Source of the DNA: Coffea arabica
Lineage: Eukaryota > Streptophyta > Magnoliopsida > Gentianales > Rubiaceae
Length of the DNA stretch: 64,000 nt
Direction of reading: 5' to 3'
NCBI RefSeq assembly: GCF_036785885.1
Contig: NC_092329.1
Coordinates: 3,596,001-3,660,000 of the forward strand
In this document: one piece after another, positions 47,179-59,991 of the stretch
Layout of the letters: every line of letters starts with the position of its first letter
Numbering within the stretch: position 1 is the stretch's first letter
Program-made: the position numbers and the translations under genes
Notes under the pieces: model-generated
What the model saw: only the letters and a program-made list of their open reading frames with translations
What the model was told of the DNA's origin: nothing
The model's database searches: none

Positions 47179-50100
47179 GCAGTGGAGGATAGATACAGCC
47201 AGGGCCTGGTGGGCTCCGATGAGGTGCTTTTCGGGCTGCTATATGATGTCTTCTAGCAAATCAGGAGAATTTGTTATGATCCATGTGATTAACTGCACTT
47301 GCCAAACATTGGCTTTGCTTAGAACAATTAAAACCAAGAAAAACATGAGTCCAGACAGGCTTCTCTTTAATCAAGAAAAAGTTGCTCTTTTTCCTACTTT
47401 CACCTCATCATATCTGTTTAGTAGAGTAAAATGCATCTCGACAAGGTGGGTCCAAGTGAAAACAAGGGCCAATCCTGCGGCTGTTTGTACTAAAGCTCAC
47501 GGGCACAATGTGGCCCAGGTTTCATTTTCCATGTTTTTAGAGAGTGAGATCAAGCTGTGCATCTTCTTTGTTTGGCAACTAAAGTACCTTTCTATGCTGG
47601 ACGGTTTCCATTCTAGTAGATTTTGAAACGTATTATGGCTGTACTTCTTTACCATAATCCGAATGCTTGACAAGGATCCAAATTCCTAATGTACTTTAGC
47701 TGGCCGGATTAGTGCGTGGAACAGTTGTTGTTCATGCATTCAACCAGTTAAATGATTTTCCCTTTTTTAGCTCATCACTGAGCAGCCATATCACTTAAAT
47801 TCTGCATTTTAAATCTTTTGTGGTCAAAAACCTACGGTCGAATATATCTTTCCATAACAAAAATATGTCCAGTATAAAGGTTGAGATAGAAGTCTGAATC
47901 AATGCGTGCATAACGTTCAAAAGATTGTGTTGATTGTACAAAGAAACGATGATCTTTACCAAATAATTTTCTTTTAACGGTGCTTGCTAGAGTATTTTAT
48001 TATCCTCTGACTGTTATACATACAGATCCTGGTCCTTAAACCACCATTCAGCCATTCATGCGTGAGAGATCGTACACTTTATTTCTGTAATTTGTTATTA
48101 TTATTTTTCCCCCAAGATCAACTACATGGTGCAGGTCTTTTGGTTTGAAGAAGGAAAAAACTATAAAATTGTAGCCAAAGTCAGAACTGTCTTGCAAGAA
48201 ATGAACTTGTCACTGTGGTGAAAATCTGGCAGTAATCAAACATTAGAATAAGCTTATGTCCATGACTAATCTACAAGCATTCACTATCATCAAGTTCGTC
48301 TCCTTAAACCTACGACTGAAGATTAGACTCAGATATGAAGTTGTAACAAATTATTATTTTCAGTTTCTTTTTTCTCTATGAGATCGTCTTTCTCACCCCA
48401 ATTTGCAATAGGAGCAGAAACATTATCTAGCACTGACCATTTTCCTTGAGTTCAAGAATGACGACTTGAGAAACGTAAAGGATTTGTTCTGATGATTAAT
48501 TTTGCAGCAGCTAAGGCAACAGGAAAAGGAAACACTCGATGATTCTGCATGTGTTGCTGGATTTAATCCTAAGCACTTAAGCATACCATCCTGCCCTCTT
48601 TTGTTCACTGTAAGCCATTGAAAACACTGCTGAACGAGATTAGGAAGATTTATCCTGTCAAGTGCCAACTTGTTACTGAGCTCAAAAACAGTAATTTTTG
48701 GTCCACCAATCCCTGTAATTAACTAAAATTTTCAAATTCACCAGAAACTGGTCCATGGAGGTACATTGTAATCCTGCTTCTAGATGGAATCCTTATCATC
48801 CACGTGGATGTCCAGTAAAATTTCATCTTTGTGGATGTTAGACCTTTATCTCCCATAAGCTTTATGAACAATTTTCCGTTGCCATGGCCCTAGACTGCAA
48901 GTTGGTCTAGACCTTTGATTCCATATTGATTCTTTTGTGACTAAGACTCCATGGATTCAGCAATGTTACATGATGAGAATTGTTGACTTTTGAAAAAGAA
49001 ATTCTACAAAGAAGGCATGGCTTATTCATTTGATCCTGAGAACGTCGATAAACTCCATGAGGAGATAACTGGTTGTAGAAGGAAGTCGTGATGGAATATA
49101 AGTAATAACAACTGATACTCAATCAGGGAATGGCCTTTACATACATTGCTGGAGGCTAAAATAATTTGCGGTGCCATTATTTTCACACTATTTAGGAGTT
49201 CAGAGACTCAAAGTGCTACACATACCTACAGGCTTGAACGATCCCAAGCTAATGTTGTAATTGGTTGCTCTCCCATCAGAACTTTGACCTCTAATTTGGG
49301 ATCCAATTATGAATCTTTAGACTGTTAGTACTTGTATCAGATATCGGGTTTCAACATCAGTAGAAGTATTGTCCTGCCCAAGTTTTTTAAGCACTTGACC
49401 AAGATATGGTTTGTATTCTAGCAGCAATGCATATCTGATGAAAGTGAGTTCCAACAACATTAGTGGAACAATTCTTAAAGGTGATAGTCAAGAGATACAC
49501 CAGGGTACTGATATCTGATTCCTTATCATCCTTGATCATATGCAGCAGAAAGTCCTTTGCAGATACCAATCCTTTCACTTTCAAAATCTTTCAGAAAACT
49601 TTGCCTACTTTCTTCGTGGTTCCTGACTCTCCGCTTACAAGTTGAAGGATAGATGGATACCCTCAGTCCCAATGGTCCAAGATGTAAACTTTTGATTCCT
49701 TTGGAGATTCTTCAGACTGATTCGAAGATTAAGTGTGTTGCCTACCAATCTTGTCCTTACTCATTCATATAGGTTTTACAAGATCATGTTCAGAGTTGCA
49801 AAAGTGAAAATTCCTCATTAGTTCAGGGAAAGGACCTTGATCTTTTGGGGGGCCAAAGTTAAAAAATTATAGCTTTTGATGACCAACAAATCATATTCGA
49901 ACTTTTCTTGATATTAGATGTAATTAGCCAATTCTTTTCAGAGCAGTTCATGCTGAAATACCAGAGAATAGTTACAAAAGCATGTTGGCATATGAAAGGA
50001 TGTCAAAGCTGATCCCCACCTACTCATCCACTTAGGCTGCCTCGACCAAAACCAAACTTGCCCACAATTTTTGCAGTATTCAAACTTCGTACTTGATAGT

Positions 50101-51269
50101 TCGTTTAAGCAAAGAAGGGGTTAAATAACAAACGAATGAATATTCCTAGTTTTTCTCAAATTTAAGAGGATCATGCAAGTTGAACTACTTACACATCTCC
50201 GCTTTGCTTAGCACTGAATCTGTTGAGGATAATATCAGAAGGATTATCTGATGGAACTGTCAGATAGGAAGGTGATAAAAAGTGCAGAATTTTCCAGCCC
50301 GGAATGAATAGAGAGAACCTAACATCCCATGCAACAGGGATAGATCCGGGAATTGTCTAGAAGGGACCCAAAAAAAATGAAGGTTGATTTGACAAGCAGA
50401 TACTGTACGAAGATTCAGCAGGGCCTCCTTCAAGGGTAAGATAAGGATTCTTGCCTCTTTATGCTATCTGTGATACTGAGATTCATCACATAAAACAAGG
50501 AGGTAAATAGAAATTTTCTACCCACCTTTTATTTCTCAGCTGAAATACTTCGAATGCGGAAAGGCAGTTCTGAAATGTCCTTATACTATGACGTAGCCTA
50601 TGAACCATATCCAAGCAAAATATTTCTGCGATCAGGTGATTTTAAGGTTGCTTGCAGAGATAAATAATCTATAGCTCACAAAAAGAGTGAATAAGAGTGG
50701 CATTGCCATTTTTATCTTCCTGCAGCTATCACAGAAGAGTTTGGTTAATGCAGAAAGAAGACAATAAATTCATTATGTTCAGAAAAGCACGTGGATGGCT
50801 TTCTCTTTTCAGTGGAAGACCTGCGAATTTGTGGAAGTCTTTCATGTCAGTTCAGAGTTCAAAAGTTTGTCCCCTTGCCGAAGTAGAAGGTCAAATTGCT
50901 GCTTTGGCAATCTACTTTTGGAACCATTTGAAATCAGCTGATCGTCAGGATAAAAGCCTAACAGACTAGTGTTAAGGTCTTGTTAAACTGGCTACCAATG
51001 TAGTCACATATGAAGCTATTTACACATACTTTCCATCACTAGAACGAGACTTCAGCATTTAGGTCCCAAACTAAACCCTGCATGCAGCTCCTTATTTTCC
51101 TAGATTGCCTTGGACTGATCAACTGATCATAATGCTGAACAATATGAACAACCCTACTAGCATCGAGTCTAGGGGAGCAAATTAGGAGAGACAAAGCTAA
51201 TCTCATTAAAACTGCTCATTTTATTTTCAAAGTGGAAGTCAATTGTAGACGAATATTAAATAGTTTTAA
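47179..51269. other. Spacer without recognisable genes
   Basis: About 4 kb of moderately AT-rich DNA. Open stretches at 47219-47626 and 50697-50969 show no known domain. It could include the promoter of RADIALIS-like gene 2 and non-coding transcripts. Nothing firm can be said. Confidence 0.45.
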
Positions 51270-51742
51270 GGGCAAATTCCACTTTACCCCCCTGTGGTTT
51301 AGCGTTTTTTCACATAACCCCCCTATGGTTTCAAAAGCTATACATAACCCCCTTATGGTTTGGATTAAAGTGTCAAAGTAACGGAAATAGTCACTCGTAA
51401 CGGTGTCACCTAAAATGTCAAAAATACGCTTATGTAAGGTTGAAATTTATGTATTAACCAAGGGGGGTTATGTGTATGTTTTGAAAATCATAAGGGGGTT
51501 ATATGGTAAAATATTAAACCATAGGGGGGTTATATGGTAAAATATAAAAATCATAGGGGGTTAATGTGTCATGTATTTATAAGGGTAATTTCGACATTTT
51601 TAGAAGTTCCGTTACGAGTGACTATTTCCGTTACTTTGACACTTTAATCCAAACCATGAGGGGGTTATGTATAGCTTTTGAAACCATAGGGGGGTTATGT
51701 AAAAAAAGGGTAAACCACAGGGGGGTAAAATGTAATTTACCC
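51270..51742. mobile_element. Mutator-like foldback MITE
   Basis: Near-perfect inverted arms of about 130 bases. The left arm (from GGGCAAATTCCACTTTACCC to AGTCACTCGTAACGG) is matched inverted by the right arm (from CCGTTACGAGTGACTATTTC to ...AATTTACCC). The identical 9-base duplication TAGTTTTAA flanks it (51261-51269, 51743-51751). Repeated C6/G6-T-A motifs fill the arms. It is 473 bases with no coding capacity. High arm identity suggests it is rather young. Confidence 0.9.
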
Positions 51743-52156
51743 TAGTTTTAAAGAGAAAAAAAGATGGTAATTTCCTAAAAAGTGCTCATGTTGTTCTCGA
51801 ACTGGAACCATAACTGAGAATATTTATATATATATATATAATTAGCTTTATATAATATACATATAATGATCAAGCCCATTATTCTGTAACATTTGCTTTT
51901 TCATAAGAGAAAGGATGAAGTCTTGGAAATAACAGAACCTGCCTGATAAAAGGGAACCATGCTTCTTCGAAAACCCCGAGAACAATGGACAGAAGCCCAT
52001 GACAAGCGTAAGCCCAGCATCCTACTGAAAACATATTTTACTTTTTCTAAAAACGCTCTGTCCAAATCCATTTGGTTTTTTCAGTTTCTTTCTTGTACAC
52101 CATATAACAAAATACGTTTGGGCCCTCTTACCCGATCCCGAACGATTGGTTTCAAG

Positions 52157-53336
52157 TATACCTGACAATTGGGCGGGTTGGGCAGATTTTGGACGGGTTG
52201 ATGTTGGGTTTTCATTTAAATGGGTTACACCCAACCCGCCCAATTTTAGAGTGGGTTAATTTTGGGTTGGGTCATATTGGGTTATCTCAAACCCATAACC
52301 CAAATATGATCCAATATATTAATTAATAGATTTTGATACATAAACTCTCTCAAATACATTTTTACATACAAAAAAAAAAAAAATTTCACACACATAGATA
52401 CACATAATTTTACACACTAAAACACTGATAGACACAAAAATATACTCATTTCTTAAGCTCTTTTGAAATATATTATTTTTACACATATAAACACATTACA
52501 ATACACACTAATATATTTTTACAAATACACACACATACTAACTATTTAAACTACTTGGATGAACTCACTATTTTTTATACAAGTAAGGATTTTCAAACTG
52601 AGTATAGCTTTGGTCCAAACTAAGAGATATTTTAAAACTCAAATTCTTATTTATTATTGCATGAGACACATGTCAATCAACTAAATAATGTAACGAGTGT
52701 AACGGACAAAATTATAACAAAGAATCTCTTGCCAAATAATTAGCTTTCAAGAAACCATATCTTTATAATTTCAACATTTAGCATACAAATCTTTCGTGAA
52801 GGGATTAACAAAAATTTGGCTATTAGTTCAATATTTAATCGCTCCATAAACGAATTTTTACAACACTTGTCTCAGAAATGTTTATTGATATATATTTGCC
52901 ATAGGGACGACTCTCGGTCAACTAGTCATAGGCTGATGATTCTTGCTCTACAATAGCAGAGGTCAAATTACGTTTAAATGATAATTGCTAACCCCTTTAC
53001 TAAACCATCAAAAAGTCCAACCAAAATACAGGGAACTTACTCCAAAAATTAACACTTTTTTTTTTTTGCCCCGGGGGGTTTTTTTTGGGGGTGGTGGTAA
53101 CAGTTTTGTACACAAGAATGTCTTTTTCCATGTGGCAACAGGATGGGTTATACTTGCATAGAAAACATACAAAGAGAGAAAAATTGGATAATGGGTGCCC
53201 AATACAAATACCCAAACCGTCTAAAATATATATGGATTTTTATTACCCAACCCAAAATTTACCCAATACCCAACCTCTCAAATTAGTGGGTGGGTTGGAT
53301 GGGTTGTTGGGTTTTGGGTATAATTGCCAACTCTAA
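52157..53336. mobile_element. Non-autonomous element with GGGTTGGGTT sub-ends
   Basis: The left end has CTGACAATTGGGCGGGTTGG. The right end, inverted, has GTTGGCAATTATACCCAAAA. Both ends are filled with GGGTTGGGTT/AACCCAACCC blocks in opposite orientation. The flanks share TTTCAAG (52150-52156 and 53337-53343), perhaps part of a longer worn duplication. The core is AT-rich with ACACA runs and has no transposase. Confidence 0.55.
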
Positions 53337-54748
53337 TTTCAAGCGTAGCAAAGTGGGTATCAGTTTTTTAGCATGGTACGTGAGGACTCGGGGTACCTTT
53401 GAGCCCATTGAAGCATTAGGATTATGATACATCTACAACTGAATCAAACCCATGCATTCTTAGTCTAGCGATCAAGATTGAGACCGAAAAAGTTAAAAAA
53501 AATTCGGAGTTCAAATTACACTACTATGTGTATGTTTCTTTTCCCATAATTTGTAACTTATAGAAATTGTTGTAACAAGTAGCGGTACGTAGTCGCAACA
53601 AACTAATCAAATTAATAAGAACTCTGCAATGGAATTTCAGTTATGGATTCTGATTTCACTTTTGCAAATTAATTTATAGCCCAATAAAGAGTCAACATTA
53701 AATTGAGTCATATTACAAACCTTTAGCAAATTAATTTATTGAGCAATGAAGAGTCAACCTTAAATCGAGTCATGTTAGAGCGAGGGATCAAAGTTTCAAC
53801 GTACACGTCGGCAATAGGCACTTGGGGTTGACTCACGCGGAAGTATGCAACTGTTGTAGCCAATTTGGTAACAATAATCAATGTGGACGTTGAATTATAC
53901 CTTCGAATCGGACAACAGAAATTTCCCTGCCCAAGAGGGAAAACATCAATTTCAAGTGAAAAAGGAATTCAATTATTGAATAGTCTTTGGTAATAATTCT
54001 GCACGCTGATAATTGATTGGAGTAGTGCATGATTAGGAGAAGACCAAGTCAACTGACGCGAACCCTAGTCATCCCTGATGAAAACTATAATCCAATCTTT
54101 AATCAAGTGTATGATTGTCCATCCAATGACATTGAAATTTATTAGGTTCATTGTATTCGTTGATTTTAAGTCTATATGCATTTGTGCGTTTGTTTGATGT
54201 ATTTTTTCTGTCATTACTGTAGACTTATTAAATAAAATGATCTTTTCTGTCAAAAAAAGACGTAACCCCGAATTTTTTTTAGTGTTTTTAAGTCCATCAG
54301 CCGCCTCCTTGTTCTTAGTCCTTGGTTCTAACTGGAATAAATCAAACTGAATAGTACTTCTAAAACTGCGAATATGGAATTTATTACGTTACTTTTGCTT
54401 CTAATCTTTGCTAATATTGGTCCGCGCCTGTTTAGTTACCATGAAGACGTCACTTAATTCAACCAGATATTCTTTTCAGATTGTGATTCTGACCAATGAC
54501 TTTTGGTTAGTAATTGTAGTTTGACCTGTATTATTATCCCTACCAAGCTATTTATATTCACATATTTCATTGTTCCAAGATGTTTTAGACGGGCTTGCAG
54601 AATTAATTTAGTCATGTAATTACAAACTCATGGAAGAATCACGATTTGATTAGTCACAGAACAGATAGAAATGATGTAGTAGCGGGGTAATTAATAATAT
54701 GCACATCAAGCAAAATAAAAATTTGGTCAAATGATTATATAATTTTGG
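53337..54748. other. Spacer
   Basis: No gene. A stretch at about 53460-53530 has weak tRNA-like A and B boxes and may be a SINE relic. Confidence 0.4.
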
Positions 54749-54771
54749 TTGTAACATCCTATGCTGTTATT

Positions 54772-54971
54772 TTTTTTTTTTTTTGTCGACACAGGGGTGT
54801 CCGGGTCAATCTTTACGGGGCCCGACTAATCCTCTGCGGCCCGGACCCAGCGCCCCAACCCGGTCCGAACACGTTAAGTGCGCGGAGGAATCCAGCGGAG
54901 CGGAGACTCGAACTTGTGAGCTCAAGATTCACTGGTGAGAGGCGCTGCCGCTGGACCATTCACGCGGGGGC
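54772..54971 (-). mobile_element. tRNA-derived SINE with long target duplication
   Basis: GC-rich 200-base unit in AT-rich DNA, on the minus strand. The head has an A-box-like TGGTCCAGCGG and a B box AGTTCGAGTCTC. The body has GGATTAGTCGGGCCCCG, and an A tail follows (poly-T at about 54772-54784 here). A perfect 23-base duplication flanks it (54749-54771 and 54972-54994). The perfect duplication indicates a recent insertion. Confidence 0.9.
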
Positions 54972-54994
54972 TTGTAACATCCTATGCTGTTATT

Positions 54995-56242
54995 GCAAAT
55001 TTTATTTCCTCCTTGTTCACACCACAATAGATGTCTTGGACCAGTTGATGGGTCTACTTGCTCGAATGAAGAAAGTTCATGCTCTTCCATCTCTAATGAG
55101 TTAAAAGAGAAAAGAAAAATCAAACCTCATACGTCTCAACTCAGTCTTATCTTCATCTTTTGGCCTATTAAGTACCCTTTATGTTTCCCGGAAACTAATG
55201 GTGATGGTTGACTTAGCATTATTGAATCCAAAGTCTCTAGTTTAGATTCCAGAAAACAACAAAACTTCCACGCGAAATTACAAAACACCAAGAGAAGCGC
55301 GCGAACTGGGGGCTGGAGAGACACGGATACCGTTATTCCTCGAGTCTTCTTCCACTTCCCAATATAATCATAATCCCCGTTCCCCAGTTCCCACAACTCA
55401 GAATTCTTAAACCTCAACCTGTTCAACTCAGCAGTCATCCAGACTTCAGAGTGCACAGGATAGTATTGCAGCATTAATGGAGCTCTGGTCTGGATAGAGC
55501 TGAAAGGGACGTGTGTTGAAATTGAAATGAACGGTTGTGGCGGTTGTGGAATGCCCTCTTGCCATTAATAACACCTTACTACCATACCAGAACTACCACT
55601 ACTTATTAACTTCCTCCTGCCATTATTACCCTCAGAGTCAGAGACAGGGACACACAGCAGTCATACACGGTCCGATACTCGGACAGTTACGACCCCTCAT
55701 GGGCTCGTTCATTTGATTTATGGTCCAAAACAAAAGCCTTTCTGCTGTGTTGAAAGTTGAAACTGAAGAATCAAAGGCAAAGCTGGTGATCCGCCAAACT
55801 ACCAAGTTCCTACACTGGGTAAACAAATTTATCATACTAGTTTATTATGCTCCATTTTGCTGTCACTGTCGCAAGCTTATTCATTTAATGATCAGGGCAG
55901 ACCAACATTTGCTGTGGAAATAAGGTGGAAGCTCCATTCTATTGCTTTACCGGTCCCAAAGTGGAAACAGAGCTCAAGACTGCATTTTTTCTTCTTGAGG
56001 GAGCTCAAATTTATGGTAGAACTCACCGGCTGAATCGGGTTATGGACTTTGAATCAAGATTACGTGTTTATTCTTGAAGGTGCTGGATTACTATAACATA
56101 GACCTTAGCAAGTGCCTAATCAGCGTAAAAGGTTGTGCTTGTGCATGTTCAAATCAAAATTGCACTTTTCACCTTGAGGCAGCTGGATTGTATCATTGAC
56201 ATGCTACAGACCTTAGCAAGTTCATTTTTGGTTCCAAGGGTC
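54995..56242. other. Spacer upstream of the LRR gene
   Basis: No gene recognised. The sequence just before 56243 is open in the LRR frame for another 36 codons, but the signal peptide begins at the ATG at 56243, so this is probably the leader. Confidence 0.45.
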
Positions 56243-59200
56243 ATGGACGGTCAATTCAAGGTTGCATTGCTTTCCCTCTTGTTTTTCAACTTTATGCAGA
56301 CGGAGCAGGTTCTAGCAAGCTCCGGCTCGGAAAGATGGGCTTTGCTGGAGCTCAGGGCATCCCTTGGTATTAGAGCTCGATACTGGCCCAAAAAGGTCGA
56401 GCCTTGCTTAAACTGGACAGGGATTGAATGCCAAGATGGGAGAGTGACAGGAATAAGCTTATCTGGGATAAGGAGAACTCGGGTTGGAAAGCGAAATCCA
56501 CGGTTTGCTATTTATCCTTTAAGCAATTTGACCTCATTATCTTCCTTCAATGCTTCAGGGTTTCTACTTCCTGGGCCAATTCCAGAATGGTTAGGCCAAA
56601 GACTAGCTACATTACAGGTGCTTGATCTCAGGTCTTGTTCAATTTATGGATCAATTCCTGACTCATTGGGAAGTTTGTTTAGGCTTAATTCTTTGCATTT
56701 GTCTGAAAATACGATTACTGGGACAATTCCAGCGGCATTGGGGAAGCTGAATTCCTTGTCAGTTCTTGATCTTTCAAAAAATTTATTAACAGGGCCAATT
56801 CCTAGCGCTATTTCAGCTCTTAGGAACCTTAGTAGTCTTGATTTGTCGTCAAACTTCCTTTCTGGGGCGATTCCTACTGAGATTGGTTCACTTTCTAGTC
56901 TTAAGTTCTTGAGGTTACACGACAATAGTTTCAGCTCTTCTGTTCCTGCTCAGCTGGGTAATCTTTCTGCCTTGGTGGAGCTTGATCTTGGTTACAATTT
57001 TTTGTCGGGGCCATTGCCTGAGGATTTAGGACGCATAAGTAGTTTACAGAAGTTGTTAATTGGGAATAATGAGCTAGAAGGTGCTCTGCCAGCTAGAGTA
57101 CTTTTGGATCAAAAATTTGTGGAATTTGTAGTTCTCAGGAACAACAAATTTGATGGTAAATTTCCTGATGTCTTGCGGTCAGTGCCGCATTTACTGTTTC
57201 TAGATATCTCTGAGAATAACTTCACAGGTGAATTGCCAAACCTTACTGCTTTCTCTGATAATGCCGGCACCAAGTTCAATTTCTCAAACAATTTGTTCTA
57301 CGGAAATGTGCCCTTTGAAACTGGCGGAAATGTCTCACTTGATCTATCGAATAACTTCTTGAAAGGATTGGCTCCTACTACTACGAAAAGCAGTGTCAAT
57401 ATCAGCACCAATTGCTTTCAGAGCCTGCCAGATCAGAGGAGTATAATGGACTGCCAAAAATTTTATGCCAAGAGAGGCCTTCATTTTGATGGCAACAATG
57501 TTCCCGAGTCACCAGAACCTCCAATTTCGGAACATTCAAAGAAGAAAAACAAACTCACCTTTATATTGGTGGGAACTTTTGGTGGACTTGGCTGCATTTT
57601 GATTTTAGGGGTAGCATTAGCATATGTGCTAAAAGTATGTAACAAACGAAGTGGAAATGGAAGAGGAACAGCGGAAGTCAGGCATGTTTCAGTAAAGGAT
57701 AGTAGGCCACCTCCTCAGATTCCTTTGTGCTTCTCAGGTCTTGGAGAAGAATTTACATACGAGCAAGTGCTCCATGCCACAAATAACTTCAGCGAAACAA
57801 ACCTCATCAAGCATGGTCACTCTGGAGACATATTCCGTGGAACATTAGAGGGTGGAAACCTAGTAGCCATAAAGAGAGTTGATTTACAAGTTCTCAAGAA
57901 AGGGAGATGTACTTCGGAATTGGATCTTTTTGACAAGATAAATCACCCAAGGCTAGTCCAACTTATTGGTCATTGCTTAGAGCTTGAAAATGAAAAGATC
58001 TTGGTTTACAAATATATGCCAAATGGAGACTTGTCCAATTCCTTTTACAGGGTTAACCATTTGGATGATGATTGTTTACAATCTTTGGATTGGATCACAC
58101 GATTAAAAATTGCAATAGGAGCTGCTGAGGCTTTATCTTACTTGCACCATGAGTGTAATCCTCCACTTGTCCACAGGTACCACACATTTCTTTCTTTCTG
58201 GCTGTAATGTATCATTCCTACTTTCTACTATAGAGAGCTTTTATATATCTTAATGACATTCGGGACTGATTCAAAGTATGGCTAGATTTAAAGGCAACTG
58301 ATGCATATCCAAATGTTTCAGAAGAAATCCTGCTTGACTACCTCGTCATCTTATTCATACTATTATTTTGTGTTTGAAGAGATATTCAAGCAAGCAGCAT
58401 CCTTCTTGATGATCAATATGAAGTACGACTTGGAAGTTTAAGTGACGTTTGCGCTCAAGGAGTGGAGAACAGTCAGCAAAGGATTTCAAGAATGTTCTGG
58501 ATGGCACAGTAAGTACTTCTACCATTTACATTATCACAACTCGTGTCTGCATTTGACAATAGCTTTTCATATTTAATTTTATAAAACAAAATTTATGTCA
58601 GAGTGCATGCAAAGTGGACTTGTCATATTCCCAGTTAATTGGGTGATTAGGTTCGTTACTGGAAGGTTCCTGTGCTCTACTATCAGGGACTGAAACAGTT
58701 TTCTGGTTATCTGCATTGTGTTCTAAACTAAAACATGCTTGAGAATCACAAGCAAGCTTAAAGTAGCTAGAAAAGATAATTTACAACGATGTCATGTCAA
58801 GTTCTTTAGGTGTGTATTCATGCGAAATTTCAATAGCAAAGATGATAAGGTCCCATGCTTTTGTATAGTTTCCACTTCCTGATGTAAGCGATCTCTTAGT
58901 TTCATCTTTTTATGTTAGAAACATTAACCTTTTTAATTTTGTCAACGTGCAGGACTCCTGATAAAGGACCTTCAGGTACACTAAACTCCCGTACATACTC
59001 ATGAGTAGAAATAGCTGAGGATTAATCACTTGTTTTGCATCAGCAACTAGGCAATGTTTGAGGTCGGTCTCCTACTTGGTCAAGGACGAAAATCCTGCAC
59101 ATAGCTTGAATCCCCTTTGACTTATCCATTATTGGCCTATCACATTATATCATGTTGGGGAGACCTTATGATTAATTGAAATGGGTTTTTTCAAACCATG

Positions 59201-59991
59201 TTGTTGACTCATGCATGATTTTGGGTTCCATAGAATTGTTTCATTCTGGCAATAACCTGTAGAGTCCTGTTGGCTTCTACTTCTAGGGACTTCTAAATAT
59301 CTGAACCACAGAGTTTAATGGGTTTTCCAAACATATTATGTAATGCAATTGGCAATTGCTTAAATGCTATGCTCTTTGCAAATCAACAGGACCATCTGCA
59401 AGTTGTGCTTATGATGTATATTGCTTTGGAAAGCTCTTACTTGGGCTTGTCTCGGGTAAGCTGGACATCTGCAATTTTGAAGATGAGGGCTCTACAAATG
59501 AGTGGTTGGAAAACAATCTATCTTACATCAGTATACACGAAAAGGAACAGGTGGGTAAGATTATTGATCAGTCTCTTATCATAGATGATGATCTACTTGA
59601 AGAAGTGTGGGCTGTGGCGATAGTGGCCAAGTCATGCCTAAATCCCAAGCCTTCCAGACGTCCCCTGATGAGACACATCCTCAGAGCACTGGAAAATCCT
59701 TTCAAGGTTGTCAGGGAAGAAAATTTCAGCTCTGGAAGGCTAAGAACAACATCATCCAGAAGTTATTGGACCACTGCATTCTTCGGTAGTTGGCATCACA
59801 GCTCGTCTGAGAGTGCCAGTTTTCCAGGCCAAACAAGAAGAGAAGGTGCCAGTGATCTAAAACAGACAGGGAGAGCGGGGTCTCATGGAAGTGGCATGAA
59901 TGAATACTCATCTTCACACAAAAGGTCCTCGAGCGAGATTTTCCCTGAGCCAGTGGATATTCAAGATCTAGAGAAGCAGGATGAAAACTAG
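56243..59991 (+). CDS. LRR receptor-like protein with degenerate kinase domain
   Basis: Exons 56243-58176, 58380-58508, 58953-58975 and 59390-59991 close in frame at 895 residues. In order: signal peptide (residues 1-27), LRR N-cap with CLNWTGIEC, about ten LRRs (about 100-380), juxtamembrane linker, one membrane helix (about 438-462), and a kinase-like domain from about 504. It is close to the Arabidopsis At2g16250 type as I remember it. The kinase keeps the VAIK Lys (544) and HRD (644-646), but the usual HRDxKxxN reads HRDIQASS, the DFG position reads SLS, the first glycine of the P-loop is Lys, and no APE motif is seen. It is therefore probably a pseudokinase co-receptor or scaffold at the plasma membrane. 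The C-terminal tail is Ser-rich (TTSSRSY, HKRSSSEIFPEP). Its ligand is unknown. Confidence 0.93.
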
